A stretch of DNA of 44,651 bases from Anaeroglomus sp964550565 (GTDB taxonomy: Bacteria; Planctomycetota; Phycisphaerae; Sedimentisphaerales; Anaerohalosphaeraceae), in NCBI GenBank assembly GCA_964550565.1, contig CAZKAI010000024.1:1-44651 (forward strand). Direction: 5' to 3'. Both the position numbers and the translations under genes were made by a program. Every line of letters begins with the position of its first letter. Position 1 is the first letter of the stretch. Below, piece after piece: positions 1 to 9,469 of the stretch. The notes beneath the pieces were generated by a model, which ran no database searches, had not been told where the DNA came from, and worked only from the letters and a program-made list of their open reading frames with translations.

Positions 1-2
1 AG

Positions 3-374
3 GATGCAAACTACACCAGGGCAGCCAACGACAGCACGGCTGTTGTGGCTACCTTCAATCGTCACGGTGGTTTCAGCAAAGATGGCACCATGACTTATGT
101 GTACCAGTTCAAAGCCGAAAAAAGTTGTTATTTCCGTCTTCGTGGCACGAACATGCCTGCAAATGTTCCATTTGAAACTGATGCCATGGGCAATCCGCTG
201 GCTGATACCCAGGCCAATGACAAACTTTATCACCTGATGGACAATGCCGAGCTGGCAGGAAAGCTGTTTGCCGGTATTGAGCTGTTCAGCAATACGCAGT
301 TGCATGATGTGGCCGAGGCCTATGCGGATCTATGGTTCTATTCAAACCCGATCTTTGTTCAAATTGCGGATTAA
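3..374 (+). CDS. C-terminal fragment of an unrecognised protein
   Basis: The reading frame is open from the first bases of the window to a TAA at 372-374, so the gene starts upstream and only about 123 residues are visible. A GTG at 45 could be called as a start, but the frame is open and protein-like before it (residues DANYTRAANDSTAV), so I read it as internal. The visible part ends in a hydrophobic and aromatic stretch (ADLWFYSNPIFVQIAD) and has a charged region before it; there is no transmembrane segment. The wording 'FRLRGTNMP ... ETDAMGNPL' resembles tails of secreted phosphoesterase-type proteins, but this is a weak memory-based impression and the function is not assigned. A strong terminator follows, so it ends its own transcription unit. 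Confidence 0.6.
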   Translation, partial: DANYTRAANDSTAVVATFNRHGGFSKDGTMTYVYQFKAEKSCYFRLRGTNMPANVPFETDAMGNPLADTQANDKLYHLMDNAELAGKLFAGIELFSNTQLHDVAEAYADLWFYSNPIFVQIAD

Positions 375-419
375 TTGATCCATGACTTGAAGTATCGAGG
401 GGTGATTGAATATATGTAC

Positions 420-452
420 AGGAAGGGGACTCTAAGGGTCCCCTTCTTTTTG
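420..452 (+). terminator. Rho-independent terminator after the first CDS
   Basis: A perfect 9-bp stem (422-430 pairing with 438-446, core aaggggac/gtcccctt) with a 7-base loop is followed by a T-rich tail (ctttttgtgttttta). It sits 46 bases after the stop at 374. Confidence 0.85.
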
Positions 453-938
453 TGTTTTTATTAAGGAATTCATGTGGTTTCCTTTTCAATTTGGCAGGTC
501 TTTGGTAATTGAATTATTTTTCTTTAAATTCACTTTTATATGAGACATAATCCCAAATGGACGGCAAACCTAAAGATCATCGGTTAGGTTTTGATTTAAC
601 TTCTGATATTGCGGTGATTTAAAGTCGCTTCTGTTGTATCGCACAGGCCGGCGACCGTATAGCCTCTTATGCGGGTCGGCACTCTGTTATGGATGTCAAA
701 TCAAAACTGAATAAAACGCTAACGATATGCACATAATCAGGTGATAAAGTTCGCCCTCAAATATCTCCCGTGCTGATTGGTCGCGGCGATGGAAATGCGG
801 GTTATCAATACTGATAAGTCATTGTGATGTGTTGTCAGTATTCGGCAATCCGGATTCGGATTAGCGGTCAATCTGTATTGGAAACCAAAAAGAATGCCGG
901 AAGTGTTCATCCGGGATAGCAAAGACAAAGGGTTTTGA
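453..938. other. Intergenic region upstream of the TonB locus
   Basis: No convincing coding frame, RNA gene or strong hairpin is seen. It should contain the promoter of the operon that begins at 939. An AAAGGG Shine-Dalgarno-like stretch lies at 927-932. Confidence 0.5.
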
Positions 939-2192
939 GTGAGCAACAGAGCGTTGAGGTACAGATTAATTATGATGATGGTTTGGTCTGCATTGCTGCT
1001 GTGGCAATGCGGCTGTGATCGTAAGTCAGATGTGGGGCCTTCCGCTATGGCCATACCCGTTCAGGCTGCTTCCATACCCGATCTGCCCATGGCGGAGTAT
1101 CAGGCCAGGCTGCTGGACCTGGCGTTCCAGGCTGCTTGCTCCATTCCGACGAATCCTCACATCAAAGACCGAAGCCGTGCACAGGAGGCTGTGGTGATGA
1201 CCTGTTTGAAACTGGAGCAGCCCGGACGTGCGGCCCAATACTGCGAAGGGATTGACGACTGGCGGCGAGGACTTTGTTATGCAGAACTTGCTTTTTATTA
1301 TGCCAAACGCGGGGCGGTCGAGTTGGCTAAAGACTCTCTGGCTAAAGCCCGGAAGATTAGTGATGAAGCCCAGGATTGGCGCAAAGATACTATCAACGTT
1401 AAAATGGCCCAAGCCCTGGTCCTGCTGGGACAAGGCGATCAGGCCAGCCAATATGAAATCGGCGTGGTAGATTCGCAAAAAGGAAAAGTTGAAGGTATAC
1501 GAGCGATGCAGTGCGATGATGGGGCCTTTGATGAGCAGATCCAGGTACTAGAATCGCTGGGCAAAGAAGGGGGATTTGATATTCTTCAGAATGTCGAGCA
1601 GGCTTATGCTTTATTGTTCAATCGGTTTTACTCCGATACGCAGCGTCGTGATCGGATTGAACAGAAGATGAAATCGGTCTGGAATACGATGCCGTATTTC
1701 GTTCGGATGGAATTGCTGATGACGCTGACCGGGTTTGCATTAAACCATAGCGATGCCGTCAAGGCTCTGGAACTGGTTCAAGAGGCGAACCAGCTTTTGG
1801 AGGATAGTCAATGGCGTATGGATCATCGCATTTCCACGATGGCCAGCCTTTCAGCACTTCGATTCAAAGCCGGCGATAAAACAAAGGCTCGCAACGACTG
1901 TGATGCAGCGCAGGCCCTGTTTGACGTCCAGCGGCTGTCGATTGTCAATATCGATCGTGCCCGGACGCTGCATAAACTTGCCGAAGCCTATCAGGTTATG
2001 GGAGACACTAAGACGGCATTAATGGTATATAAAAAAGCCGTCGAAGAAGGAGTTGAAAATCCAAATTCCAGGCCGCGGGCGGAGGATCTGTCGGCTGCCT
2101 GTTGCTCCCTGGCATTGTCTGCTGTCGAGCCGGATGCCGAACTGTGGGCTCGACTGAACCAGATTCGAGAGGGACTGAGCCAACCATGGTGA
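939..2192 (+). CDS. TPR-like lipoprotein upstream of the TonB-dependent receptor
   Basis: A 417-residue protein starting at GTG 939, about 6 bases after AAAGGG; an in-frame ATG at 972 is an alternative start. The N-terminus has a hydrophobic segment (about residues 11-23) followed by two Cys residues (24 and 26, WQCGCDRK), consistent with a lipoprotein although the lipobox is not canonical. The rest is alpha-helical and alanine-rich with tetratricopeptide-like helical pairs (for example LAKARKIS around residue 135, and HKLAEAYQVMGDTKTALMVY near the C-terminus). It overlaps the receptor start by 7 bases, so the two are probably translationally coupled. It may act as a periplasmic scaffold for the receptor, but that is inferred from position only. 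Confidence 0.75.
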   Translation: MSNRALRYRLIMMMVWSALLLWQCGCDRKSDVGPSAMAIPVQAASIPDLPMAEYQARLLDLAFQAACSIPTNPHIKDRSRAQEAVVMTCLKLEQPGRAAQYCEGIDDWRRGLCYAELAFYYAKRGAVELAKDSLAKARKISDEAQDWRKDTINVKMAQALVLLGQGDQASQYEIGVVDSQKGKVEGIRAMQCDDGAFDEQIQVLESLGKEGGFDILQNVEQAYALLFNRFYSDTQRRDRIEQKMKSVWNTMPYFVRMELLMTLTGFALNHSDAVKALELVQEANQLLEDSQWRMDHRISTMASLSALRFKAGDKTKARNDCDAAQALFDVQRLSIVNIDRARTLHKLAEAYQVMGDTKTALMVYKKAVEEGVENPNSRPRAEDLSAACCSLALSAVEPDAELWARLNQIREGLSQPW

Positions 2193-5167
2193 AATGGTGT
2201 CTGTTCCTCAGATTTTGGGTGATGGTATTGCTGCTGTCTGTAGCATCCGCATGGGCGGCTGAGCAGACCGGGGGTATTCGCGGCGTGATTTCGGATCAGG
2301 ATTTTGATGTGCCGCTGGCCGCCGTGGAAGTAACGATTGTCGAAACCGGAACCAAAACCACCGTAACGGATGAAGGCAATTATGTCTTCAATCAAGTTCC
2401 GGCGGGAACCTATACCTTGATTTTTGCAAAAGAGGGTTATCTTCGCCAAGTCAAGCCTGGTGTTGTGGTCAAAGCGGGTGCCATGACCGATCAAAATGCG
2501 GCCCTGGCCGGGGATTTTACTGAAATGGAGGAATTCATCGTTCAGGATATTCAGCTTGGAGGAGGCACGGAAGCGGCGCTGCTGGACTTGCGAATGGAAA
2601 GCCCCTCCCTGATGAGTTCAATCAGTGCTGAATTAATGAGCCGGGCAGGAGCCAGCGATGCGGCAAGCGCCCTTAAGCTGGTCTCGGGGGCAACGGTACA
2701 GGATGGCAAATACGCCGTCATACGCGGCCTGCCGGATCGCTATGTCAATTCACAGATGAATGGCGTGCGCCTGCCGACGGCGGATACGGATAAACGTGCA
2801 GTGCAGTTGGACCAGTTTCCTTCGGCGGTGATCGAGAGCATTCAGGTCAGTAAAACCTTCACTCCCGATCAGCAGGGCGATGCATCCGGCGGGGCAGTGA
2901 ATGTGGTCCTTAAGGGCATCCCGGAAGAAACCGTATTTAGTTCATCTATCGAAACCAGCTTCAATACCCAGGTTTTTGGAAACGATGATTTTTTGACTTA
3001 TCATGGCGGAGGAGTCAATTGGCTCGGCTGGGACGACCGGGATATCCCCTCGAACGGTTTTTTTGATGAATCGGTCGGGGTTACACGGGGTAATGCTCCG
3101 ATTGATTACAAGTGGTCGCAATCGGCTGGTGGGAAATATGTATTTGATAACGGTGTTAAAATAGGCGGCTTCGGCAATGTTTTTTACGAACGCGACAGTT
3201 CCTATTATGATGATGGAGTGGATGATTCGTATTGGGTAGAGAGTCCCGGCAGCCTGATGACTCCCCAGTACAGCCAGGGAACGCCCAGCCAGGGGGATTT
3301 TAAGACATCGCTGTTTGATGTTACCCAGGCCAGCGAAGAAGTGCAATGGGGCGGACTGGGTGTTCTGGGAATTGAAACGGAGAGCAGTGCCTATAAATTT
3401 CTGTATATGTACACCCGTTCCGCCGAGAGTACGGCTACATTGGCCGAAGATACCCGCGGCAAGGCTTGGTATTTCCCGGGGTATAATCCCGCGGATTCTT
3501 TGGATCCGGGCAATCAGGAACCGGATGCGGCGCCGTATTTGCGAACAGAAACCCTCGAGTATACCGAACGGACCACCCAGACCTATCAATTAAGCGGGCG
3601 TCATACCCTGCCGGAACTGGAATGGACGGTGGAGAATCTGTTTACCTTCCTGAGTCCTGAGGTGGATTGGGGTGTTTCCTGGAATTCCGCGACGTTGTAC
3701 CAGCCCGACAAGCGGCAGTTTGGTTCTCTATGGTGGGCGGAGTCTTACGATCCGGGTTTTCCGCCGTGGGTTCCGCCGTCAACAACCGCGGCCGTTCATC
3801 GTCCCTTTAAACCGGCGGCCAATTTTACGCTCGGCAATCTCCAGCGTACCTGGAAAGAGATTGTCGAGGAAAGCAATCAGTACTATGTGAATCTGAAATT
3901 GCCCTTCGAGCAGTGGACCGAGGATGAAGGGTATATGAAATTCGGGATTTTCAGCGACAGCACCACCCGGGATTACGATCAGGATTCATTCAGCAATTTT
4001 AACGACAACAGCGCCTATTACGAAGGCCCGTGGAGTGACTACTGGAGTCGTGTATTTCCGTATGAAAACCACCCGGTAACAGCAGCGGATATTGATGTTG
4101 ATTATAAAGGCCAGCAGGACATCTCCGCAGCGTATTATATGCTCGATGTGCCGGTCAATTCCTATTTTAATATCATAGGGGGTGCCCGATTTGAAAAGAC
4201 CGAGCTGAGCATTACCAATGATGCAGAAAGCGATGTAACCTGGATACCTCCTGGAGCAACCGGCCCGGTGGCTCTGAATCCCGGCGATGCGGATGTGGAT
4301 TTCAAACAGCGCGATATGCTGCCTTCACTTGGATTTGAATTTACGCCGTTTGATCCCTTCACCATTCGCGGTTCCTACAGCCGCACGATTGCGCGTCAGA
4401 CCTTCAAGGAGCTGACTCCAATTCAGCAGCAGGAATTTCTTGGCGGTGATGTTTTTATTGGAAATCCCGGCCTGCAGATGAGCGATTTGCACAATTATGA
4501 TTTGCGGATGGACTATACACCGTATGAAGGAGGTTTGTGGTCGGCTTCTTATTTCTACAAATACATTGAAAATCCAATCGAGTATGTCCAGCGAAATGCG
4601 GGATTCACATACACGACGCCGATGAACTATCCGGAAGGAACCATCAGTGGTGTTGAACTTGAAGTGCGTCAGAAGCTCGAACATTTATGGACCAGCCTGG
4701 AGGGTATTACCGTCGGCGCCAATGCAACCTTGATCAGTTCGGAGGTGGTTTTGCCGGATGAAGAAGCCTCTCAGTTCAGCCAGCCCAATATCAATGCTCC
4801 GATGTCGGAACGGGACATGACCAATGCCCCGGAACATATCTATAACCTGTTTATGACTTATGATCTGAAAGAAACCGGCACACAGTTGGGGCTGTTTTAT
4901 ACGATACAGGGGGATACGCTTGTAGCCGGCGCCGGGCAATCCAATGGAAAGTATATCCCAAGTATTTATGCCCGGGAATATGGGACGTTGAATTTCAGCC
5001 TGACTCAAAAGCTGGGAGACGTCTGGAAACTGAAATTTCAGGCTAAGAATCTCCTGGACCCGGCCATCAGGACGGTTTACCGGTCAGACTATATTGGTGG
5101 TGATGTGACCCGGAGTTTGTACCACAGAGGCATAGAGTTTGGAATTGCATTGATGGCTGAGTTTTAG
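2186..5167 (+). CDS. TonB-dependent receptor with N-terminal carboxypeptidase-regulatory-like domain
   Basis: A 993-residue outer-membrane receptor. I chose ATG 2186, inside the end of the preceding gene, because it gives a clean signal peptide (MVKWCLFLRFWVMVLLLSVA, cleavage near AWA-A, residues 22-25). Domains in order: carboxypeptidase-regulatory-like beta-sandwich at about 28-110 (GGIRGVISD ... VPAGTYTLIFAKEGY), a TonB-box-like EEFIV at 115-119, a plug at about 145-260 (VIRGLPDRYVNSQMNGVRLP, then ASGGAVNVVLKG), and a long 22-strand-type barrel ending in a terminal Phe (FGIALMAEF). Known family role: active uptake of large ligands such as glycans or metal chelates, driven by TonB/ExbB/ExbD, which are encoded just downstream. 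No SusD-like partner is visible. The ligand cannot be read from sequence; the nearby polysaccharide genes suggest a glycan fragment. Confidence 0.93.
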   Translation: MVKWCLFLRFWVMVLLLSVASAWAAEQTGGIRGVISDQDFDVPLAAVEVTIVETGTKTTVTDEGNYVFNQVPAGTYTLIFAKEGYLRQVKPGVVVKAGAMTDQNAALAGDFTEMEEFIVQDIQLGGGTEAALLDLRMESPSLMSSISAELMSRAGASDAASALKLVSGATVQDGKYAVIRGLPDRYVNSQMNGVRLPTADTDKRAVQLDQFPSAVIESIQVSKTFTPDQQGDASGGAVNVVLKGIPEETVFSSSIETSFNTQVFGNDDFLTYHGGGVNWLGWDDRDIPSNGFFDESVGVTRGNAPIDYKWSQSAGGKYVFDNGVKIGGFGNVFYERDSSYYDDGVDDSYWVESPGSLMTPQYSQGTPSQGDFKTSLFDVTQASEEVQWGGLGVLGIETESSAYKFLYMYTRSAESTATLAEDTRGKAWYFPGYNPADSLDPGNQEPDAAPYLRTETLEYTERTTQTYQLSGRHTLPELEWTVENLFTFLSPEVDWGVSWNSATLYQPDKRQFGSLWWAESYDPGFPPWVPPSTTAAVHRPFKPAANFTLGNLQRTWKEIVEESNQYYVNLKLPFEQWTEDEGYMKFGIFSDSTTRDYDQDSFSNFNDNSAYYEGPWSDYWSRVFPYENHPVTAADIDVDYKGQQDISAAYYMLDVPVNSYFNIIGGARFEKTELSITNDAESDVTWIPPGATGPVALNPGDADVDFKQRDMLPSLGFEFTPFDPFTIRGSYSRTIARQTFKELTPIQQQEFLGGDVFIGNPGLQMSDLHNYDLRMDYTPYEGGLWSASYFYKYIENPIEYVQRNAGFTYTTPMNYPEGTISGVELEVRQKLEHLWTSLEGITVGANATLISSEVVLPDEEASQFSQPNINAPMSERDMTNAPEHIYNLFMTYDLKETGTQLGLFYTIQGDTLVAGAGQSNGKYIPSIYAREYGTLNFSLTQKLGDVWKLKFQAKNLLDPAIRTVYRSDYIGGDVTRSLYHRGIEFGIALMAEF

Positions 5168-5323
5168 GGAAAAAGAGAGATGTATTCGGATAAACAGGTC
5201 TGTTTGCTGCTGAATGATGAACACAACCTAATCGTATCATAATAGAACGCTAATGTTTTGCTCATATTGGATTGTTAGGGTTTGGCATTGATGAGGTGTA
5301 CCATATATAAGGATGACAGAAAG

Positions 5324-6166
5324 ATGTTAATAGAATCGCACAGATTAAATTGCAGATCGGGTGTCGGTGGTCGAAGCGGTCGAAAAGGGATCAAGTGGAT
5401 GGCGGCTGCGATCGTATTGGCCGGCCTGTCCGGTTTGATGTTAATGGGAGCCGCGCCGGATGACAAGACTCCCCAGACCATTCAGAAGACCCGTTCCGCA
5501 CTTGAGAAATGGGTTGAAACCCAGCGGATTATTTCACTGGAGAAACGTGATCTGGCCCTGGCTGTCGAAATGCTTAACGAGCGAATCGGTCTGGTTCAGC
5601 GCGAAATTGAATCCCTGCGGGCCAAGATAACCGAATCCGAAGCCGGGATTGCCGAGATGGACACCAAAAAGGCGAGACAGATGGAAGAAAATGACAAACT
5701 CAAGCAGGCTTCTGTGTCTCTGGGGGATACGATTGCAGCCCTGGAAGAACGGACGCGGCAGTTGCTGATGCGGCTTCCGGATCCCATTCAGGAACGCGTC
5801 AAACCCCTGAGTCAGCGACTGCCGGAAAAGGGGGCGGAAACGAAACTCTCTATTGCTGAGCGATTTCAAAATACCGTGGGCATTTTAAACGAGGTGGATA
5901 AATTCAATCGAGAAATCTCCCTGGCCAGTGAAGTACGCACACTGCCGGATGGAACTTCGGTTGAGGTTACGGCGGTGTATATCGGAATCGGGTATGGCTA
6001 TTATGCCAGTGCCAATGGGGCTGTGGCGGGAACCGGTACCGCTTCCGAGGCCGGCTGGGTATGGACCCCCAATAATGCGGTGGCGTTACAGATAACTGAC
6101 GTCATTGCCATCTTGAAGAATGAAAAAGTAGCGTCATTTGTACAATTGCCCGTGGACATTCACTAA
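5324..6166 (+). CDS. DUF3450-type coiled-coil protein of a TonB operon
   Basis: About 280 residues. ATG 5324 is preferred because AAGGA lies at 5309-5313, ten bases upstream; the frame is open back to a TTG at 5282. A basic N-terminus is followed by one hydrophobic segment (about residues 24-43), then a long coiled coil (about 55-150, heptads around LEKRDLALAVEMLNERIGLV) and a C-terminal region rich in Gly and Tyr (YIGIGYGYYASANG). This layout and the position before MotA/TolQ/ExbB genes match the DUF3450 family, known from TonB2-type clusters in gammaproteobacteria. Its role is unproven; a periplasmic strut next to the ExbB-like motor is plausible. It begins a tight gene run down to 10.9 kb. 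Confidence 0.8.
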   Translation: MLIESHRLNCRSGVGGRSGRKGIKWMAAAIVLAGLSGLMLMGAAPDDKTPQTIQKTRSALEKWVETQRIISLEKRDLALAVEMLNERIGLVQREIESLRAKITESEAGIAEMDTKKARQMEENDKLKQASVSLGDTIAALEERTRQLLMRLPDPIQERVKPLSQRLPEKGAETKLSIAERFQNTVGILNEVDKFNREISLASEVRTLPDGTSVEVTAVYIGIGYGYYASANGAVAGTGTASEAGWVWTPNNAVALQITDVIAILKNEKVASFVQLPVDIH

Positions 6167-6182
6167 ACAGGATCAGCAGGTT

Positions 6183-7634
6183 ATGTCAAATATACACAAA
6201 ACAGGTATCGAACTTTGTTTCCTGATTATTTCTGGAATTATTCTGGCGCAGGAACAGCCGCAAGCCCCCGAACCGACGTTCGGACAGGCTGCCGGATCTG
6301 TTCAGAAAAAGCTGGAAGACAGCCTCGCAGAGCTGCGTGCGCTGCGAGAACAGGCCGCGGCTGAAAAGATACCCCTGAGCCGCAAACTCAGCGAATTGGA
6401 AAGTCAGTTATCGCAAGTACGCCTTGAGTACCAGCAGGCTTCCCGTCTGGTGGATACGCGGACACTGGATTTGACCAATTTGCAGAATGAGATCAAATCA
6501 CGTCGTGAAGAATCCGCCTATCTGTCCAATTTGCTCGGCGAATATATCCGCAACTTTGAATCCCGGCTTCACATCGCTGAAATTCAGCGGTATCGAGAAG
6601 CCCTTGAAACAGCCAAACTGGCTGCGGAGAATACCGGCTTGTCGGAGCAGGATATATACCAGGCTCAGGCCAAGCTGCTGGACGTCTCTCTCAATCGGCT
6701 GCACGATGCCCTCGGCGGAACAAAATTTGACGGGACTGCGGTGGATTCGAGCGGTTCGATTCATCACGGAACATTTGTCCTGGTTGGACCGGCGGCCCTT
6801 TTCGAGTCGGATGACGGCAGGAATATCGGGACTGCTGAACAACGGCTCGGATCCCTGGAGCCGGCTGTGATTCCTTTTGGAACACCAGCCGACGCCCAGA
6901 TCGCAACTCAATTTTACATCGCTGCCAGGGGTTATTTTCTTCTGGATCCAACGCTTGGAAACGCTCATAAAATAGAACAGACCGAAGAAACACTGATTGA
7001 GCATATCAAAAAGGGCGGACCGGTTATGTATCCGATTTTTATCCTGGCAGGTGCGGCACTATGTGTAGGGCTTCTGAAGTGGCTGAGCATGGCGTTTATC
7101 CGCAATCCCTCGCAAAAACGCATTGCGGCTTTACTGAAGGCTTTGTCCGCACATAATCAGAAATTCGCTATCGAGGCGGCTCAATCCATCGGAGGGCCGG
7201 CGGGTGAGATGCTGTTCGTTGGGGCCCAGCATCTGGACCAGCCGCGTGAACTGGTGGAAGAGGTCATGTATGAAAAAGTCCTGTCCATGCGTCTGAAGCT
7301 GGAGCGTTTTTTACCATTCATTGCCATCAGTGCCTCCGCAGCTCCGCTGCTGGGATTATTGGGTACTGTGACCGGCATTATCAACACCTTTAAACTGATT
7401 ACGGTGTTTGGTTCCGGCGATGTCAAAACCCTGTCGGCGGGTATTTCCGAGGCATTGATTACGACCGAATATGGCCTGATTGTGGCGATCCCCTCGCTGC
7501 TGATTCATGCCTTTTTGTCACGCAAGGCGCGCGGAGTGATCAATCAGATGGAAAAAGCTGCCATTGCCATGATCAATCAGCTCAGTAAGAATACCGAAGA
7601 ATTGGTTCAGGCAGCCGAAAGCGTCAAGGAATGA
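6183..7634 (+). CDS. Long MotA/TolQ/ExbB proton-channel protein with periplasmic coiled coil (TtpC-like)
   Basis: A 483-residue protein from ATG 6183; the frame is open further upstream, but the signal peptide begins here (MSNIHKTGIELCFLIISGII). Residues about 40-130 form a periplasmic coiled coil, 130-270 a mixed region, and 280-480 the MotA/TolQ/ExbB domain with membrane segments near 281-300, 377-405 and 425-447 (motifs APLLGLLGTVTGIINTF and SEALITTEYGLIVAIP). This extended form is the TtpC type, known in Vibrio TonB2 systems, where it is needed in addition to the short ExbB for TonB-dependent transport. Its stop overlaps the start of the short ExbB by four bases (ATGA), which implies coupled translation. 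Confidence 0.9.
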   Translation: MSNIHKTGIELCFLIISGIILAQEQPQAPEPTFGQAAGSVQKKLEDSLAELRALREQAAAEKIPLSRKLSELESQLSQVRLEYQQASRLVDTRTLDLTNLQNEIKSRREESAYLSNLLGEYIRNFESRLHIAEIQRYREALETAKLAAENTGLSEQDIYQAQAKLLDVSLNRLHDALGGTKFDGTAVDSSGSIHHGTFVLVGPAALFESDDGRNIGTAEQRLGSLEPAVIPFGTPADAQIATQFYIAARGYFLLDPTLGNAHKIEQTEETLIEHIKKGGPVMYPIFILAGAALCVGLLKWLSMAFIRNPSQKRIAALLKALSAHNQKFAIEAAQSIGGPAGEMLFVGAQHLDQPRELVEEVMYEKVLSMRLKLERFLPFIAISASAAPLLGLLGTVTGIINTFKLITVFGSGDVKTLSAGISEALITTEYGLIVAIPSLLIHAFLSRKARGVINQMEKAAIAMINQLSKNTEELVQAAESVKE

Positions 7635-8281
7635 ACACAACCCTCGATGTACAATTTGGAAGTTTATGGCGGCAGGCCGTTGAAATATGGCTTTCCGGCG
7701 GCTGGGCGATGATTCCCATCGCCGTCAGTGCCCTGGTAATGTATGCTCTCGGTATGCATGTCCATCTCAGGTTATCCGGCAAAGGATTTACGTCCATCTC
7801 GGAGAAGACATGGCGTCACTGGATTGACCATCCCCGGGAACGCAAAGGCCCGATTGGCCAGTTGCTGGATTTTGTGACAGGCGGGAAATCACTTGAAGAT
7901 ATGACGTTTTTTTTTGAAGAACTGCATGTGACGGAAATCGCTCCGTTTGAACGTGATCTGCGGGTCATGAAAATTTGTGTAGGCGTGGCTCCGCTGCTGG
8001 GATTGCTGGGTACGGTAACTGGTATGCTTGCGACATTTGCGGCCCTGGCTTCGGGATCGGGGGGGGAAAAAACCATGGGCATGATTGCCGAGGGTATTTC
8101 CGAGGCCCTGATTACGACCGAAACAGGACTGGTGATTGCCTTGCCGGGATTATTTTTCCGGTATCAACTGGTGCGGAAACATGAGCGGTACAAAGCCTTT
8201 CTGGCGCATCTGGAAACGGTATGCACGCAGAAACTTTATAAGAAACTGCATCATCAGAACCAGCAGGATGAGTGTGAATAA
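7631..8281 (+). CDS. exbB: ExbB-like proton channel subunit (short)
   Basis: A 216-residue inner-membrane protein with the classic ExbB/TolQ three-helix layout: helix 1 at about 18-37, helix 2 at about 112-140 (APLLGLLGTVTGMLATFAAL) and helix 3 at about 158-180 (SEALITTETGLVIALPGLFF). It forms the stator channel with ExbD that uses the proton gradient to energise TonB. Its motif regions closely match those of the longer gene just upstream, so the two are paralogues. Overlap of 4 bases with the upstream gene; about 80 bases before exbD. Confidence 0.93.
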   Translation: MNTTLDVQFGSLWRQAVEIWLSGGWAMIPIAVSALVMYALGMHVHLRLSGKGFTSISEKTWRHWIDHPRERKGPIGQLLDFVTGGKSLEDMTFFFEELHVTEIAPFERDLRVMKICVGVAPLLGLLGTVTGMLATFAALASGSGGEKTMGMIAEGISEALITTETGLVIALPGLFFRYQLVRKHERYKAFLAHLETVCTQKLYKKLHHQNQQDECE

Positions 8282-8361
8282 AAATATCCGGACGGGGGGT
8301 GCTGCCGGCAGAATAATACCCCGCAAAATTAGAATAATCGGTTATAACCAGCGAGGACTAT

Positions 8362-8775
8362 ATGGGACGATTTCGTCAAACAGGATCGGATGAAGGCAAC
8401 GAAGCCGGAATCGACATGTCGCCGATGATGGACTGTATCTTTATCCTTCTGATTTTCTTTATTGTAACGACAACCTTTGTGGAAGAAACCGGCATCGAAG
8501 TGGATAAACCCCAGGCCGCTTCCTCAGTCAGGCTGGAAAAAACCAGTATCCTGATTGCTTTGACAGCCAAGGGAGAGGTGGTCTATGGCGGTCGGGAAAT
8601 TGGTTTCAGTGGTATCCAGCCCCTGGTCAAACGAATGCTTCAGAAAGAAGATATTCCCGTTATTATTCAAGCAGATACAGCCGCACAGTCTGGTCTTTTG
8701 GTTCGCGTTATTGATGAGGCCAAGCTGGCCGGAGCTGTCAAGGTCAGCGTCGCATCGCGTCAAAGTAAAAAATAA
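8362..8775 (+). CDS. exbD: ExbD-like biopolymer transport protein
   Basis: A 137-residue protein with a short cytoplasmic N-terminus, a single membrane helix at about 22-42 that carries the conserved Asp (DMSPMMDCIFILLIFFIVTT), and a periplasmic domain ending in ASRQSKK. The Asp in this helix is the known proton-carrying residue of the family. A GAGG stretch about seven bases upstream of ATG 8362 serves as ribosome binding site. It belongs to the ExbB-ExbD-TonB motor encoded by its neighbours. Confidence 0.94.
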   Translation: MGRFRQTGSDEGNEAGIDMSPMMDCIFILLIFFIVTTTFVEETGIEVDKPQAASSVRLEKTSILIALTAKGEVVYGGREIGFSGIQPLVKRMLQKEDIPVIIQADTAAQSGLLVRVIDEAKLAGAVKVSVASRQSKK

Positions 8776-8789
8776 GCAAATTATCCGGT

Positions 8790-9464
8790 ATGACTAATCA
8801 CCAATCCAAATCGTTATGGGTACTTAAAGAACTGGCTCATAGGCTGCTGGTCCTGCTGGGTGCAGTTGGGCTGACATTGCTGCTGTTTCTGGTCCTGCCT
8901 CTGATGCAGACACTCAGCAAGCCGCCATCCACAGACATGATTGTCCAGTCGGTTGACACGGCCAAGCTCGATGCCCCGCCTCCGCCGCCCCAGGAAGAGC
9001 CCGAGGAAGAACCCCAGCAGGAGGAAGCTCCGCCGGAATTGAATGAGGAAGCTCCGCCGCTGGATTTGTCTCAGCTTGAACTGGCGCTGAATCCAGGCAT
9101 CAGCGAAGGATGGACCACCGGGGATTTTGCTGTCAAACTCAATACGGCGGCATCTTCCGGAGAAAGCGGCGTGGATGCCCTGTTTTCCGTGGCCGATCTG
9201 GATCAGACGCCGCGTGTGATCTATCAGCCCGGCCCGATGCTGACCAAAGAACTGCGTAAAAAAGCACCCGGAACTGTTTATATTATCTTTGTGGTCGATC
9301 AGCAGGGTCGGGTCGAAAATCCCATGGTGCAGAAAGCCTCGGATACGATCTTTGAAAAACCGGCCCTGAATGCCGTAAAACAATGGAAATTTGAACCCGG
9401 TAAACGCAACGGCAAACCTGTGCGGTTCCGAATGCGTGTTCCCTTAACTTTTCCCAAAGGATAA
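8790..9464 (+). CDS. tonB: TonB-family energy transducer
   Basis: A 224-residue protein with a cytoplasmic N-terminus, one membrane helix at about 17-37 (LLVLLGAVGLTLLLFLVLPL), a Pro/Glu-rich periplasm-spanning linker at about 58-92 (DAPPPPPQEEPEEEP), and a TonB C-terminal domain at about 140-224 (VYIIFVVDQQGRVENP, then ALNAVKQWKFEPGKRNGKPV). The linker alternates Pro with Glu instead of the Pro/Lys of enteric TonB, as is common for TonB2-type proteins. It carries force from ExbB/ExbD to the receptor at 2186-5167. It lies 15 bases after exbD and 5 bases before the TPR gene. Confidence 0.93.
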   Translation: MTNHQSKSLWVLKELAHRLLVLLGAVGLTLLLFLVLPLMQTLSKPPSTDMIVQSVDTAKLDAPPPPPQEEPEEEPQQEEAPPELNEEAPPLDLSQLELALNPGISEGWTTGDFAVKLNTAASSGESGVDALFSVADLDQTPRVIYQPGPMLTKELRKKAPGTVYIIFVVDQQGRVENPMVQKASDTIFEKPALNAVKQWKFEPGKRNGKPVRFRMRVPLTFPKG

Positions 9465-9469
9465 ACGTA